A stretch of 64,000 bases of DNA from Terriglobales bacterium (lineage in GTDB: Bacteria; Acidobacteriota; Terriglobia; Terriglobales; Acidobacteriaceae), in assembly GCA_035651655.1 (NCBI GenBank), contig DASRFG010000030.1, forward strand, positions 1-64,000, written 5' to 3'. The translations under genes and the position numbers were made by a program. How positions within the stretch are numbered: the stretch's first letter is position 1; each line of letters begins with the position of its first letter. Under the pieces are notes generated by a model. That model was not told the DNA's origin, did no database searches, and worked only from the letters and a program-made list of their open reading frames with translations. Of this stretch, positions 36,988 to 47,023 are shown in pieces.

Positions 36988-37340
36988 GAGTAAGGCGCGG
37001 GAAGATTTTTCCTGCGCCGGAATTCCCGCATTTCCGCCTGCTGGTGGGTGCGGATTCGCAAGTCCGACCGCGGCTTCGCGGTGCATAGCAACACAAAACC
37101 AGACTGGCGGTCCTCTGGAAAATAACTGACGGAGTCAGACTGGTCCACCTCGCCCCCGTCCTCCAGGCGGCCGGCACAGGTCAGGCATCGCCCCTGGTGG
37201 CAGAGGGCAGGCAACTTGATACCTACGGCGTTCGCCGCATCCCAGATGTGCTCTTCGGACCCAACCGTGATGGTGCGCTCGCCCTCCGGCGTGATGAGCG
37301 TTACCTTGAAGAATGACTCGGTCGGCGATTCAGCTCCCAC
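36984..37340 (-). CDS. [2Fe-2S] ferredoxin, plant-type fold
   Basis: A 118-residue protein with a plant/cyanobacterial-type ferredoxin cluster motif: Cys47, Cys52, Cys55 and Cys86 (CX4CX2CX30C, in ALCHQGRCLTCAGRL and GFVLLCTAKP). The length and spacing match the family, with a basic C-terminal extension (MREFRRRKNLPAPYS). It overlaps the glycosyltransferase gene by 4 bp and lies 64 bp after the DpsL gene, with a strong 11-bp hairpin in that gap. The electron partner cannot be inferred. Confidence 0.9.
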   Translation of the reverse strand: MGAESPTESFFKVTLITPEGERTITVGSEEHIWDAANAVGIKLPALCHQGRCLTCAGRLEDGGEVDQSDSVSYFPEDRQSGFVLLCTAKPRSDLRIRTHQQAEMREFRRRKNLPAPYS

Positions 37341-37366
37341 CCATCAATTGTAACGGCAGGCGAAGT

Positions 37367-37393
37367 CCTGCCTGGTCACGGGGACCAGGCAGG
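37367..37393. terminator. 11-bp perfect hairpin between DpsL and ferredoxin genes
   Basis: CCTGCCTGGTC-ACGGG-GACCAGGCAGG folds into an 11-bp uninterrupted stem with a 5-base loop in the 64-bp gap. It has no T-run on either strand, so it is an atypical terminator, an mRNA stabiliser or a repeat palindrome. Confidence 0.55.
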
Positions 37394-37404
37394 CACAGAG
37401 TCGA

Positions 37405-38025
37405 CTAGGAACCGATGTAGAAGGGCCGGTTCTTGCTGTAAGGCGCGTCGCCAGGTTCGCCACGACGGAAATGCCCTGAAGGAATGCTCTTCTTGTCGCG
37501 TTCCCACGCGAGCAGTTCGATAAACCAGGCTTCGTGCTCGACTTCTTCGTTAAGAATGCGAGAAGCCATGTCGTAGGTCCGCGGGTCCTTGCCAAAGGTT
37601 ACATCGCACACGGCCTGCCAGCTGCGGATGGCGCAACGTTCCGACTCCAGCAGCAGAGTCAAAATATTGGTGGCCGTTGGGGGATCGGGTAACTTGGCTG
37701 CGGCACAGCCAGCCTGATTGTGAAAAGCCGGCAGGTCGTTCGGCAGTTCTCCACCGAGCTCATAGATACGGGGAACGATTAACTCCCAGTGGGCCCGGTC
37801 TTCCAGACGCGCGTCCTCGCAGATTTCCTTGTAATCTTCGTGTCCGGCCAAATGCATTCTGAGAATGGTGTAGTAGTAATACGTGCTGGCGAACTCAGCC
37901 GCCGCGTTGGCGACAAGCATTTTGATAAGTTTCTCCACGTCAACACCACGCGCGCGAATTACCTCCACACCTACGCGCTGCGTGACATCGCCCGCTTTCA
38001 CAACATTGTCTTGCTTAGCTGGCAT
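37405..38025 (-). CDS. DpsL-type thioferritin (Dps-like ferritin)
   Basis: A 206-residue ferritin-like four-helix protein. The ATG at 38025 is preceded by AGGAGGAAAC. Di-iron ligands are suggested by EDRAHWE (76-82) and NEEVEHEAW (159-167). The cysteines (107, 131, 140 in [20 protein letters not shown]) match the paired cysteines that set DpsL thioferritins apart from ordinary Dps. DpsL uses peroxide to oxidise and store iron, protecting DNA. It diverges from oxyR across a 99-bp region holding an OxyR-type operator, so induction by peroxide is likely. Family assignment rests on these motifs from memory. Confidence 0.78.
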   Translation of the reverse strand: MPAKQDNVVKAGDVTQRVGVEVIRARGVDVEKLIKMLVANAAAEFASTYYYYTILRMHLAGHEDYKEICEDARLEDRAHWELIVPRIYELGGELPNDLPAFHNQAGCAAAKLPDPPTATNILTLLLESERCAIRSWQAVCDVTFGKDPRTYDMASRILNEEVEHEAWFIELLAWERDKKSIPSGHFRRGEPGDAPYSKNRPFYIGS

Positions 38026-38071
38026 GTTTCCTCCTGCTGGGAGTGTAGCGCGCAGGCCTGACATCGGTCTA

Positions 38072-38108
38072 AGATATGGATTCTATACATGCGATAGTTT
38101 TTGCCTCT
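38072..38108. promoter_or_regulatory. OxyR-type operator between dpsL and oxyR
   Basis: Four tetranucleotides at exactly 7-bp spacing: AGAT (38072), CTAT (38083), ATAG (38094), CTCT (38105). Against the E. coli OxyR consensus ATAG-N7-CTAT-N7-ATAG-N7-CTAT, 13 of 16 bases agree, including two perfect inner half-sites that also form a T-N11-A LysR box. It lies in the 99-bp divergent promoter region. Confidence 0.7.
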
Positions 38109-38124
38109 AGGCGAAGGGTCTGGG

Positions 38125-39027
38125 ATGCAAGTTCATCAGCTTCGATATTTTTGTGCGGTGGCGCGCAGCGGAAACTTTACTCGCGCTGCGGAACAGGAGC
38201 ACATCGCTCAGCCTTCGCTCTCCGCGCAGATTTTGAAACTGGAAGACGAACTTGGGGCCCGACTGTTCGATCGCCTCGGCCGTACCGCGCGCCTGACCCA
38301 TTTTGGACGGACTTTCTTGCCGCGGGCAGAAGCCATCTTGCGGCAGCTGGGAGCGGCCAAGCTCGAAATCCAGGAGATGGCAGGCGGCGACAATGGTCGC
38401 GTGGTGATTGGAGCTATCCCTACAATCGCTCCGTATTTTCTTCCCGGCCCGCTTACCAGTTTCGCCATCAAATACCCGCACATAAAGGTAAGCATTGTAG
38501 AAGAGATCACCTCGGTGCTGCTGCAGGGGCTTCACGAGGCGCGGCTTGATCTCGCGCTGGCTGCGCTCCCGGTGAGCGGAGAAGGGCTAATTTGCGAAGA
38601 ATTGTTGCGGGAGCGGCTCTACGTTGTGCTGCCGGCCAGGCACCATTTAGCATCACAGAAGCAGATTTCACTGAAACAGATCGAAGAAGAGAATTTTCTT
38701 CTGCTCAAAGAGGGCCACTGCTTCCGGGATAATGCGATCGCCGCTTGCCGGCGTGCGCGCCTGCAGCCCAATGTGGTTTTTGAAAGTGGACAGTTCGCTA
38801 CCATTGTTGCCATGGTTGCGGCCGGCATGGGAGTTTCGCTGGTGCCGACTATGGCGGTTGAACCGCGAAAGGGGTGTAGATTCGTGCCCCTGGCTGATGA
38901 AGCCAGTCATCGCAGGGTCGGAATCGTGCAACTCAAGCAGCATTTCCCGACGCGCGCACATCGCGCCCTGGTTGAGCACCTGCGCGAGAATGTGCGGCAG
39001 GAAAAGCAATTTGTGGCGGCGAGCTGA
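38125..39027 (+). CDS. oxyR: Hydrogen peroxide sensor OxyR (LysR family)
   Basis: A LysR-type regulator of 300 aa. The start is the ATG at 38125; an earlier codon at 38101 would add 8 residues. The winged helix occupies residues 1-60 (LRYFCAVARSGNFTRAAEQ, AQPSLSAQILKLEDELG). The effector domain carries the OxyR redox pair Cys199 and Cys208 in KEGHCFRDNAIAAC, at exactly the E. coli positions. Divergent DpsL, the adjoining operator and a following peroxiredoxin gene all fit an OxyR regulon. Repressor or activator mode cannot be told from the sequence. Confidence 0.92.
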   Translation: MQVHQLRYFCAVARSGNFTRAAEQEHIAQPSLSAQILKLEDELGARLFDRLGRTARLTHFGRTFLPRAEAILRQLGAAKLEIQEMAGGDNGRVVIGAIPTIAPYFLPGPLTSFAIKYPHIKVSIVEEITSVLLQGLHEARLDLALAALPVSGEGLICEELLRERLYVVLPARHHLASQKQISLKQIEEENFLLLKEGHCFRDNAIAACRRARLQPNVVFESGQFATIVAMVAAGMGVSLVPTMAVEPRKGCRFVPLADEASHRRVGIVQLKQHFPTRAHRALVEHLRENVRQEKQFVAAS

Positions 39028-39075
39028 CCAAGGGCGGTAAATCGCCAGCGACAGTTCTAAACACACGGAGTGGCA

Positions 39076-39561
39076 ATGGCACTGAAAGTAGGGGACACCG
39101 CACCGGACTTTGAGCTTCCCGCCCTGATCGGCGGTGTCAAAAAGAAGTTGCGGCTGCGCGATTATCTGGGAAAGAAGAACGTGGTGCTTGCGTTCCATCC
39201 GCTGAATTGGACGCCGGTGTGCACTACGCAATTTGCGGAGTACAACACGGCACTGTCGAAGTTAAGCGAGTACGACGCCCAAATCGTAGGCATCAGCGTG
39301 GATTCCATCTACAGCGATGGCGCCTGGGAAAAAGAGATTGGGCCCCTTGACTATCCACTCGTCAGCGATTACTACCCGCATGGCGAGGTCGCGATGAAAT
39401 ATGGAGTCTTCCGCGACCGTGAACCGTTCTCTGGCGTCAGCGAGCGCGCCATATTTGTGATCGATAAAAAAGGTAAGGTAGCGTTCAGCAGGATTTATCC
39501 CATGGACCATCTTCCTGAGACCAAAGAAGTTCTGATGGCGCTGCAGCAACTCAATCAATGA
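39076..39561 (+). CDS. 1-Cys peroxiredoxin (AhpC/TSA family)
   Basis: Reduces hydrogen peroxide and organic peroxides. The peroxidatic site is PLNWTPVC with Pro42, Thr46 and Cys49. No second cysteine exists in the 161-residue protein, so it is a 1-Cys (AhpE-like) type needing an external thiol. A distal Arg ([10 protein letters not shown]) completes the family signature. The start is the ATG at 39076 with GGAG 5 bp upstream; a GTG at 39070 is in frame. It follows oxyR by 48 bp and is probably under OxyR control. Confidence 0.92.
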   Translation: MALKVGDTAPDFELPALIGGVKKKLRLRDYLGKKNVVLAFHPLNWTPVCTTQFAEYNTALSKLSEYDAQIVGISVDSIYSDGAWEKEIGPLDYPLVSDYYPHGEVAMKYGVFRDREPFSGVSERAIFVIDKKGKVAFSRIYPMDHLPETKEVLMALQQLNQ

Positions 39562-39626
39562 GCGGCAAGTCAGTTAGTGTAAGCTTTTTAATTCTTTGAG
39601 AGCTGCGCACTGGCGCAGGAGCGTGC

Positions 39627-41849
39627 ATGAGACTTTTGATTACCGGTGTGCTGATTCTCTTGGTTGCCATTCCTTCTTCCAGTGTTGGGCAAAATGCGAA
39701 TCCGTCCGAGCCTCCAACCAAGAGTAGAACTGCCATTTCAGGAGCCATCACCGGGTTTCGCGATCCCGAGCAAGAGCAGAAATGGGAAAAGATTTTTCTC
39801 GCGGTGCCTGATCCCAAGCTCGCGGAGGCGCACTTACGCCGCCTGACCGCTGCGCCTCACATTGCCGGGTCACCAGAAGACAAGCAAACCGCGGAATATG
39901 TAGCGCAAAAATTCCGCGACGCCGGGCTAGACACTCAGATTGTGGAATACAAAGTCTGGCTCAACTATCCCAAGGAAATCAGTGTCGATTTGATCGCTCC
40001 TGCTGGCGCGAAGCTGCATGCTCCCAGCCGCGAGCATGTGGAAGGCGATCCCTACCAGGACGATCCGCGGGTGGTGACGCCAGTGAATGGTTATTCCCCG
40101 TCCGGAGACGTCGAGGCCGAAGTGGTATACGCAAACTACGGCAGCCCGGATGATTTTAAAAAGCTTGAAGAGTTGGGCATTGATGTGCACGGCAAAATTG
40201 TACTCACCCGTTATGGGCAGAACTTTCGCGGCGTTAAGGTGCTGGTTGCGCAACAACACGGTGCCGCGGGGGTGATCATCTATTCCGATCCCATTGACGA
40301 TGGATATTTCAAAGGCGACGCTTATCCCCAAGGGCCTTGGCGGCCAGCCACCTCCGTACAGCGCGGATCAGTCGGCTTTATGTTCGAATTTCCCGGGGAT
40401 GCTACGACGCCGGGCATCGCTGCACTGCCATCGCTGCCGGATTCCCAGCGCACTCCGCCGGAACGGTCGGCCGCACTGCCCAGGATTCCCTCAACCCCGC
40501 TTTCCTATGGCGATGCTGAGCCGATTCTCGCCAACCTGAGCGGGCCGCAAACGCCCCGCGATTGGCAAGGCGCATTGCCCTTCACCTACCACTTGGGCCC
40601 CGGTCCGGCGCGGATCAGGATGCACCTTAAGCAGGATTACCAGTACCGCACGATTTGGGACGTCATTGGCCGTGTTCCCGGCACCGAATTGCCGGCTGAG
40701 TGGGTGGTTGCGGGGAACCATCGCGACGCGTGGGTCTATGGCGCCGTTGACCCGAACAGCGGTACTACCGCCATGCTGGAGGCGGTACACGGATTGGGAG
40801 AACTATTGAAAAATGGGTGGAAGCCGAAGCGCACCCTTGTATTTGGCAGTTGGGACGCCGAAGAGCAGGGCCTGATCGGATCTACCGAATGGGGCGAACA
40901 ACATGCTTCGGAGCTGCGCAACGCGGTTGCATACTTGAATGTGGACGTAGCGGTCTCCGGGCCGAAGTTCGGGGCTTCCGCGGTGCCCAGCCTGAAGCAG
41001 TTCATCCGTGACCTCACCAAAGCGGTACCCAGCCCGGCCGGAGGCAATGTTTACGATGTGTGGCGCACGACTGCGGAGAAGCCCGCCAAGGGTCCCCAGG
41101 TTTCACCCGACGTGACCGGCAGTTTAGGCCGCCAGCCCGTGGCCTCCGCCGGCACGGATGTACCTGTAGGCGACCTGGGAAGCGGTTCAGACTACACGGT
41201 GTTCCTGCAGCATCTAGGGGTTCCCTCGCTGGATATCGGTTCCACTGGGGATTACGGGGTATATCACTCAGTTTTCGACAATTTCCAATGGTTTACGAAG
41301 TTTGGGGACCCCAATTTCCTGTACGAGCAGGAAATGGCTCGGGTGTACGGTCTGGGAGCGCTGCGCCTGGCCAATGCTGATGTCCTGCCGTTTGACTACG
41401 AAACGTATGGCAAGGAGGTCGGTTCCTACATCGAGGCGGCCCGCAAAAAGGCTGATGAGAGGTTTGGCAATAAAACCCCCAGCTTTGCCACGGCCGCAGA
41501 TGCCGCCAAACGGTTGGCAACTGCTGGCCTGGCAATGGCCAAGGCGCAGCAAAATCCCCATGTAGACCTGAAGCAGCTAAATGCCGCGTTGAGCCAGGCC
41601 GAACGGGGGCTGTTGTTGGCCAATGGTTTACCAAACCGTCCCTGGTACCGCCATGCGATCTACGCGCCCGGGGAATACACCGGCTATGCTGCGGTGGTCA
41701 TTCCAGGGGTAAACGAGGCCATTGACGCGGGCGACCTGACGCGCGCCACGCAACAGATTTCCGCCCTTACCGACGCCCTGAACGCGGCCGCCAGGACCCT
41801 CGAGCAGTATCCCCAAAACAGCGGACCTGTCGGGAGAAATCCCAGGTAG
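39627..41849 (+). CDS. Secreted M28 peptidase, glutamate carboxypeptidase II-like
   Basis: A 740-residue exported metallopeptidase with signal peptide MRLLITGVLILLVAIPSSSVGQ. A protease-associated domain (about residues 140-300, with GKIVLTRYGQNFRGVKVLVAQQHGAAGVIIYSDP) is inserted in the usual way. The co-catalytic zinc M28 core follows (GNHRDAWVYGAVDPNSGTT, WDAEEQGLIGSTEW, GDYGVYHSVFDNF). A C-terminal transferrin-receptor-like dimerisation domain completes the PSMA/NAALADase architecture. It probably trims peptides outside the cytoplasm. Confidence 0.92.
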   Translation: MRLLITGVLILLVAIPSSSVGQNANPSEPPTKSRTAISGAITGFRDPEQEQKWEKIFLAVPDPKLAEAHLRRLTAAPHIAGSPEDKQTAEYVAQKFRDAGLDTQIVEYKVWLNYPKEISVDLIAPAGAKLHAPSREHVEGDPYQDDPRVVTPVNGYSPSGDVEAEVVYANYGSPDDFKKLEELGIDVHGKIVLTRYGQNFRGVKVLVAQQHGAAGVIIYSDPIDDGYFKGDAYPQGPWRPATSVQRGSVGFMFEFPGDATTPGIAALPSLPDSQRTPPERSAALPRIPSTPLSYGDAEPILANLSGPQTPRDWQGALPFTYHLGPGPARIRMHLKQDYQYRTIWDVIGRVPGTELPAEWVVAGNHRDAWVYGAVDPNSGTTAMLEAVHGLGELLKNGWKPKRTLVFGSWDAEEQGLIGSTEWGEQHASELRNAVAYLNVDVAVSGPKFGASAVPSLKQFIRDLTKAVPSPAGGNVYDVWRTTAEKPAKGPQVSPDVTGSLGRQPVASAGTDVPVGDLGSGSDYTVFLQHLGVPSLDIGSTGDYGVYHSVFDNFQWFTKFGDPNFLYEQEMARVYGLGALRLANADVLPFDYETYGKEVGSYIEAARKKADERFGNKTPSFATAADAAKRLATAGLAMAKAQQNPHVDLKQLNAALSQAERGLLLANGLPNRPWYRHAIYAPGEYTGYAAVVIPGVNEAIDAGDLTRATQQISALTDALNAAARTLEQYPQNSGPVGRNPR

Positions 41850-41956
41850 GGGCACACCTTACAGCGATTTCAGCACAGGTCTGGGCAGCTTTAGGAGCTC
41901 TCTTTGCGTCTAAGCCAATGCTTGTTAAGTCCGCTTGGACATCGGAGAGGTTCGAG

Positions 41957-43390
41957 ATGCCAGTTGCTCGCATTATCTCTTCCAGCTTCGAAGATGCGCT
42001 TAGATTATCCGAGGAACTTCGTCCCCTCTTTGACACCATAGAAATTGCGGCGCCTGGTCGCGCCGGCGACACGGTCGCGGATCTCGAAGTCACCGTCGAA
42101 AACTGCACGGTGGAACAGGCATTGGCAGAAATTGGAAAAATTTCCCAACACCAGGAAGTAAGCGTGTTCGTCGCTCCCGGGTCGATTGTCCCCGCCGAAC
42201 TGGAGACCGCAGCACCGCTTGAGCCTGAGGAGCTCGCGCCCCTTTCCGTGGCGAGCGAGCTGAAAGTTGAGGCCACGCCCCAGCAGCCACTCCAGATGCT
42301 GGAGGAACCACCCCAGGCGTTTGTAGCAGACGCGGCGTTGCCATCCGAAAGCTTTGAGCCCGCGAACGAGGAAACACCAGCCACCTCCGCGAGTGAACCA
42401 TCTCCAATGGTGGAAATTGCGCCCCCAAAGAAACCTTGGCTGACCTCACTCGGAGAAACGCTGCAGCAGTGGCAGGCACAGTACGCGCAATTGCGTGAGC
42501 AGCGTGCCGTAGAACGCTTACAAAGAGCGGCAGCGCGCCACCAGCAATCTGAAGAACAAGAGAAGCAGCGCCGGTTTGCCAGAGAACAGGAGGCGCAGCG
42601 GCGCCAGGAAGCGGCCCGAAGAGCGACCCTTCTACGTACCGAGAGACAACACGCGGCGCGGGAAAAAGCGGAGCAGAAGCGACGGGCATTCGAGGCAGAA
42701 CGGGCACGTGCGGCAGAGATGGCTGTACACCAACGCCGTGAAGCGGCGTTGCAACGTGAAGCGCAGGAACAGCAAGAGTTGGCAAAGCAGGCAGAAGCGA
42801 TCCGCAGAAGCTATGCAGACGAAGCGCGCCTGCGCTTGCGAGAAGACCAGTTAGCGGTGCTCGTGACTGCTTCGACGGATTCGGCCCTTGGTAATGAAGA
42901 GTTGCAGCCGCATGTGAGCTTGAGCTCAGAAGATCGTCGCATGCGAGTGGCAGCCATGTGTGCAGGAGTTGCGGCTATGCTGATGACGGCGGGTTGGATT
43001 GGCTACAGCAACCGTCGTCCGGCTTCCCCGCTGCCAATTTCAACGGTGCAGCAATCGAATAGCATAGAAGAGACAGTACCCTTTGGTCCCGCGAAATTGG
43101 TTCCAGCCGTCGGCGTGGCTCCCTCGCGACCGCTCCCTCCAACAACCGCGGCCAAGCCCCCTGCGGCTCGCCCGCGAACTCCGGCGCATAAAGCGAAGCG
43201 GCGCCAGCAGCTCACTGAAGTCGAAGTAGATGAGGTTGCGGAAGATGTCACCGTCCGGCACTTCAAACCGAAAGCTCCGGTTCAAGTCACTCGACCCCGC
43301 AACATCAGCTCAAGTCTACAGCCTGCTCTTGCCGACTCAGTACGCGCCAGCAACAAGTCTGATGTGAAACAGATTTCCGATTTGCATTGA
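41957..43390 (+). CDS. Coiled-coil single-TM protein of unknown function
   Basis: A 477-residue protein. The ATG at 41957 has GGAGAGG 6 bp upstream; the frame is open to 41918. The N-terminal roughly 80 residues form a small alpha/beta module (RIISSSFEDALRLSEELRPLFDTIEI...). Then an acidic linker, a long Gln/Glu/Arg/Ala coiled coil (about residues 180-310), one membrane helix (CAGVAAMLMTAGWIGY, about residue 345) and a Pro/Lys/Arg-rich outer tail follow. It could be a scaffold or tether. A bidirectional terminator separates it from thiC. I do not recognise a family. Confidence 0.6.
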   Translation: MPVARIISSSFEDALRLSEELRPLFDTIEIAAPGRAGDTVADLEVTVENCTVEQALAEIGKISQHQEVSVFVAPGSIVPAELETAAPLEPEELAPLSVASELKVEATPQQPLQMLEEPPQAFVADAALPSESFEPANEETPATSASEPSPMVEIAPPKKPWLTSLGETLQQWQAQYAQLREQRAVERLQRAAARHQQSEEQEKQRRFAREQEAQRRQEAARRATLLRTERQHAAREKAEQKRRAFEAERARAAEMAVHQRREAALQREAQEQQELAKQAEAIRRSYADEARLRLREDQLAVLVTASTDSALGNEELQPHVSLSSEDRRMRVAAMCAGVAAMLMTAGWIGYSNRRPASPLPISTVQQSNSIEETVPFGPAKLVPAVGVAPSRPLPPTTAAKPPAARPRTPAHKAKRRQQLTEVEVDEVAEDVTVRHFKPKAPVQVTRPRNISSSLQPALADSVRASNKSDVKQISDLH

Positions 43391-43414
43391 GTCTTACAGC
43401 ACGTCTGCACAATG

Positions 43415-43443
43415 AAAAAGCCGCGCCCGCTGCGCGGCTTTTT
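43415..43443. terminator. Bidirectional rho-independent terminator
   Basis: AAAAAGCCGCGC-CCGCT-GCGCGGCTTTTT: a 12-bp stem flanked by A and T runs, so it can terminate both the coiled-coil gene (plus) and thiC (minus). Confidence 0.9.
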
Positions 43444-43459
43444 GGCTGTTACGATCCAG

Positions 43460-44944
<1,485 letters not shown>

Positions 44945-45069
44945 CTAAGCATTAGCGTAGATGGGATGACTGTAAATTATACGCCGCACAAAATTCCGGG
45001 TCGCGCTGCGCCAGGTGACCTTGACCCCCAGAGACCAACGGATTAGAGTTTGTGATTAAGGCCCCTATA

Positions 45070-45624
45070 ATGTCGGCTCAAAGCAAACGATACGTGAAGT
45101 TTGGCGGCGCCACGGCGATCATTCTTCTCTCGCTGGGATATCTCGCGTATACCGGTGTACAGCAGAGCAAAAGCTACTACGTAACCATTAAAGAGCTGCG
45201 CGCCATGGACAACACGGTTTACAGCAAACGGCTGCGCGTGGCCGGCAATGTTGCGCCAGGATCCATCAGGCGTACCGGCACCCGGGTGGAATTTACGCTT
45301 ATAGAGCAGGGCACTACCTTGCCCGTCGTGTACAACGGAACTGAAGCCCCACCCGATACCTTCAAAGATGATTCGCAAGCCTTGGCCGAGGGGCAAATGG
45401 GGCGGGACGGCGTTTTCCGGGCCAACCAGTTGCAAGCCAAGTGCGCCTCCAAATACGCTCCCCAACAAACTCCCGCATCGCAGCCTGGCGCAAAACCGAA
45501 CAATGCTCCGCTGAACAATGCCCCGCTGAACAATGCTCCGCCGAACAATGCTCCGCCGAACAATGCCCCGCTGAAGTCCATGACCAAGGTGGAGCCGAAT
45601 GCCTCTCCCGGTCTTTCTGAGTGA
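45070..45624 (+). CDS. ccmE: Cytochrome c maturation heme chaperone CcmE, Cys type
   Basis: A periplasmic heme chaperone anchored by one N-terminal helix (about residues 10-30). The OB-fold core is present (YSKRLRVAGNVAPGSI, GTRVEFTLIEQGTTLPVVYNG, GVFRANQLQAKC). The heme-binding motif is CASKY (Cys125, Tyr129), the CxxxY form found in archaeal/deltaproteobacterial System I variants, instead of the HxxxY form of E. coli. The C-terminal tail has five NNAP(L/P) repeats encoded by 15-bp units. The ATG at 45070 has AAGG 8 bp upstream; a GTG at 45052 is also in frame. It overlaps ccmA by 4 bp. Confidence 0.88.
   Translation: MSAQSKRYVKFGGATAIILLSLGYLAYTGVQQSKSYYVTIKELRAMDNTVYSKRLRVAGNVAPGSIRRTGTRVEFTLIEQGTTLPVVYNGTEAPPDTFKDDSQALAEGQMGRDGVFRANQLQAKCASKYAPQQTPASQPGAKPNNAPLNNAPLNNAPPNNAPPNNAPLKSMTKVEPNASPGLSE
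45496..45570 (+). repeat. Five 15-bp tandem repeats in ccmE
   Basis: Units CCGAACAATGCTCCG or CTGAACAATGCCCCG encode Pro/Leu-Asn-Asn-Ala-Pro. They occur in frame in the C-terminal tail, after the heme-binding Cys. The copy number is likely to vary among strains. Confidence 0.9.
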
Positions 45625-46352
45625 ATGTTTCTGGACCGCACCTGAGCGCCTCCGCTGCATCAACCACTCGCGCCGAAAGCACTGCCGTTACGCTGGAAAA
45701 TCTCGGCAAGCACTTTGGACGATTCGCAGCCTTGCGCAGCCTGACGGCAGAATTTCGCGCTGGTCAGATGTATGCCATTTTAGGGGACAATGGAGCAGGG
45801 AAGACCACCCTGCTGCGCACCATCGCCGGACTCTCGCGTCCCAGTCGCGGCACTATCAGGGTTCTGGGAGCAACGGATTTGCGCTCCGTCACCGGGCAGA
45901 TCGGCTACATGGCGCATCCCTCGCTGCTCTACGACGAATTGAGTGGCCTCGAAAATCTCCGTTATTTCGCAGCACTCTACGGAATCCGTGACGACCAGCG
46001 TTGCCAATCTGCGATTCTTGCCGTGGGGCTGGATTCGGCGCTGACGCGACGCGTTGATCAATACTCCCAAGGCATGCGCCAAAGACTGTCACTGGCGCGA
46101 GCCATCGTGCACAGTCCCAGAATTCTTTTGCTCGACGAGCCGTTCTCGAACGTGGATTTAGCATCGGCGCGGGAAATCGTAAGCGTGCTGGTCAAGATGC
46201 GTGCAGAAGGAAAGACGATCTTCATCGTTACTCATCAGGCCGCCCTGCTTGAACGCGTGGCCGACGAGTTCGTCTGGATGGCGGCAGGGCAGATCTCGAA
46301 GCGGAGCCGCGAGCTCACAACGCCGGCGGCGGAATCCAAGGGCGCGCAATGA
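45621..46352 (+). CDS. ccmA: Heme exporter ATP-binding protein CcmA
   Basis: The ATPase of the CcmABC(D) complex that releases heme-loaded CcmE. Walker A is GDNGAGKTT, the signature YSQGMRQRLS, and Walker B ILLLDEP. The length of 243 aa is slightly long because of an N-terminal tail. The GTG start overlaps the ccmE stop (GTGA). Genes ccmE-A-B-C-D run with 4-bp overlaps. Confidence 0.94.
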   Translation: MNVSGPHLSASAASTTRAESTAVTLENLGKHFGRFAALRSLTAEFRAGQMYAILGDNGAGKTTLLRTIAGLSRPSRGTIRVLGATDLRSVTGQIGYMAHPSLLYDELSGLENLRYFAALYGIRDDQRCQSAILAVGLDSALTRRVDQYSQGMRQRLSLARAIVHSPRILLLDEPFSNVDLASAREIVSVLVKMRAEGKTIFIVTHQAALLERVADEFVWMAAGQISKRSRELTTPAAESKGAQ

Positions 46353-47023
46353 GTGCCCTCCAGAACACCCGCGACACGCTCACCAAAGATCTGCGTCTGG
46401 AGTGGCGATCCAAAGATGCCATAAACTCGATGTTGTTTTTCGCGCTTCTTGTGGTCGTGATCTTCAGTTTTTCGTTTGATCCCACGGCAGAAGAATCGCG
46501 CCATATCACGGGAGGCCTGGTCTGGGTGGCCTTTCTGTTCGCCGCGGTGGTAGCGCTGAATCAGACCTGGGCCCGCGAATTGCGCAATCAGGTGCTGGAT
46601 GCTTACCGCGTATCTCCCGCCTCGGCAAATTCCCTGTTTTTGGCCAAGGCGCTTGGGAACTTCGTTTTTGTGGGTGTCCTGGAAGCCTTGATGGCGCCTC
46701 TATTCATGATTTTTTTCAACCTGCGGCCTCTGGGGCCATCTTATGAGCTGGTGATCGTGGCGGCGCTGGCTACGTGGGCGCTGGTGGTTAATGGCACATT
46801 TTTCGCGGCCATGTCACTGCGGACGCGCAGCCGCGAGGTTATGCTGCCGCTGATTCTGTTTCCCATTTCGATTCCGGCGCTGCTGGCCATGGTACAGGCG
46901 ACGACGACCATTCTGATGGGAGAGGGGTCACCAGAGTTCTGGGTGGTATTGCTCGCGGTCTATGATGTGGTGTTTACTACTGTGTGCCTGCTTCTTTTTG
47001 AAACGGTGTTACACGCGGAATGA
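46349..47023 (+). CDS. ccmB: Heme exporter membrane subunit CcmB
   Basis: A 224-residue CcmB protein with six membrane helices and an N-terminal cytoplasmic segment (TLTKDLRLEWRSKDAINSMLFFAL). It pairs with CcmA as the transmembrane subunit of the heme-handling ABC complex. It overlaps ccmA and ccmC by 4 bp each. Confidence 0.9.
   Translation: MSALQNTRDTLTKDLRLEWRSKDAINSMLFFALLVVVIFSFSFDPTAEESRHITGGLVWVAFLFAAVVALNQTWARELRNQVLDAYRVSPASANSLFLAKALGNFVFVGVLEALMAPLFMIFFNLRPLGPSYELVIVAALATWALVVNGTFFAAMSLRTRSREVMLPLILFPISIPALLAMVQATTTILMGEGSPEFWVVLLAVYDVVFTTVCLLLFETVLHAE

Noticed and set aside
41767-42384. 205-residue Ser-rich antisense frame
   Set aside because: Composition typical of antisense to a Glu/Ala/Arg-rich coiled-coil gene; no start signal.
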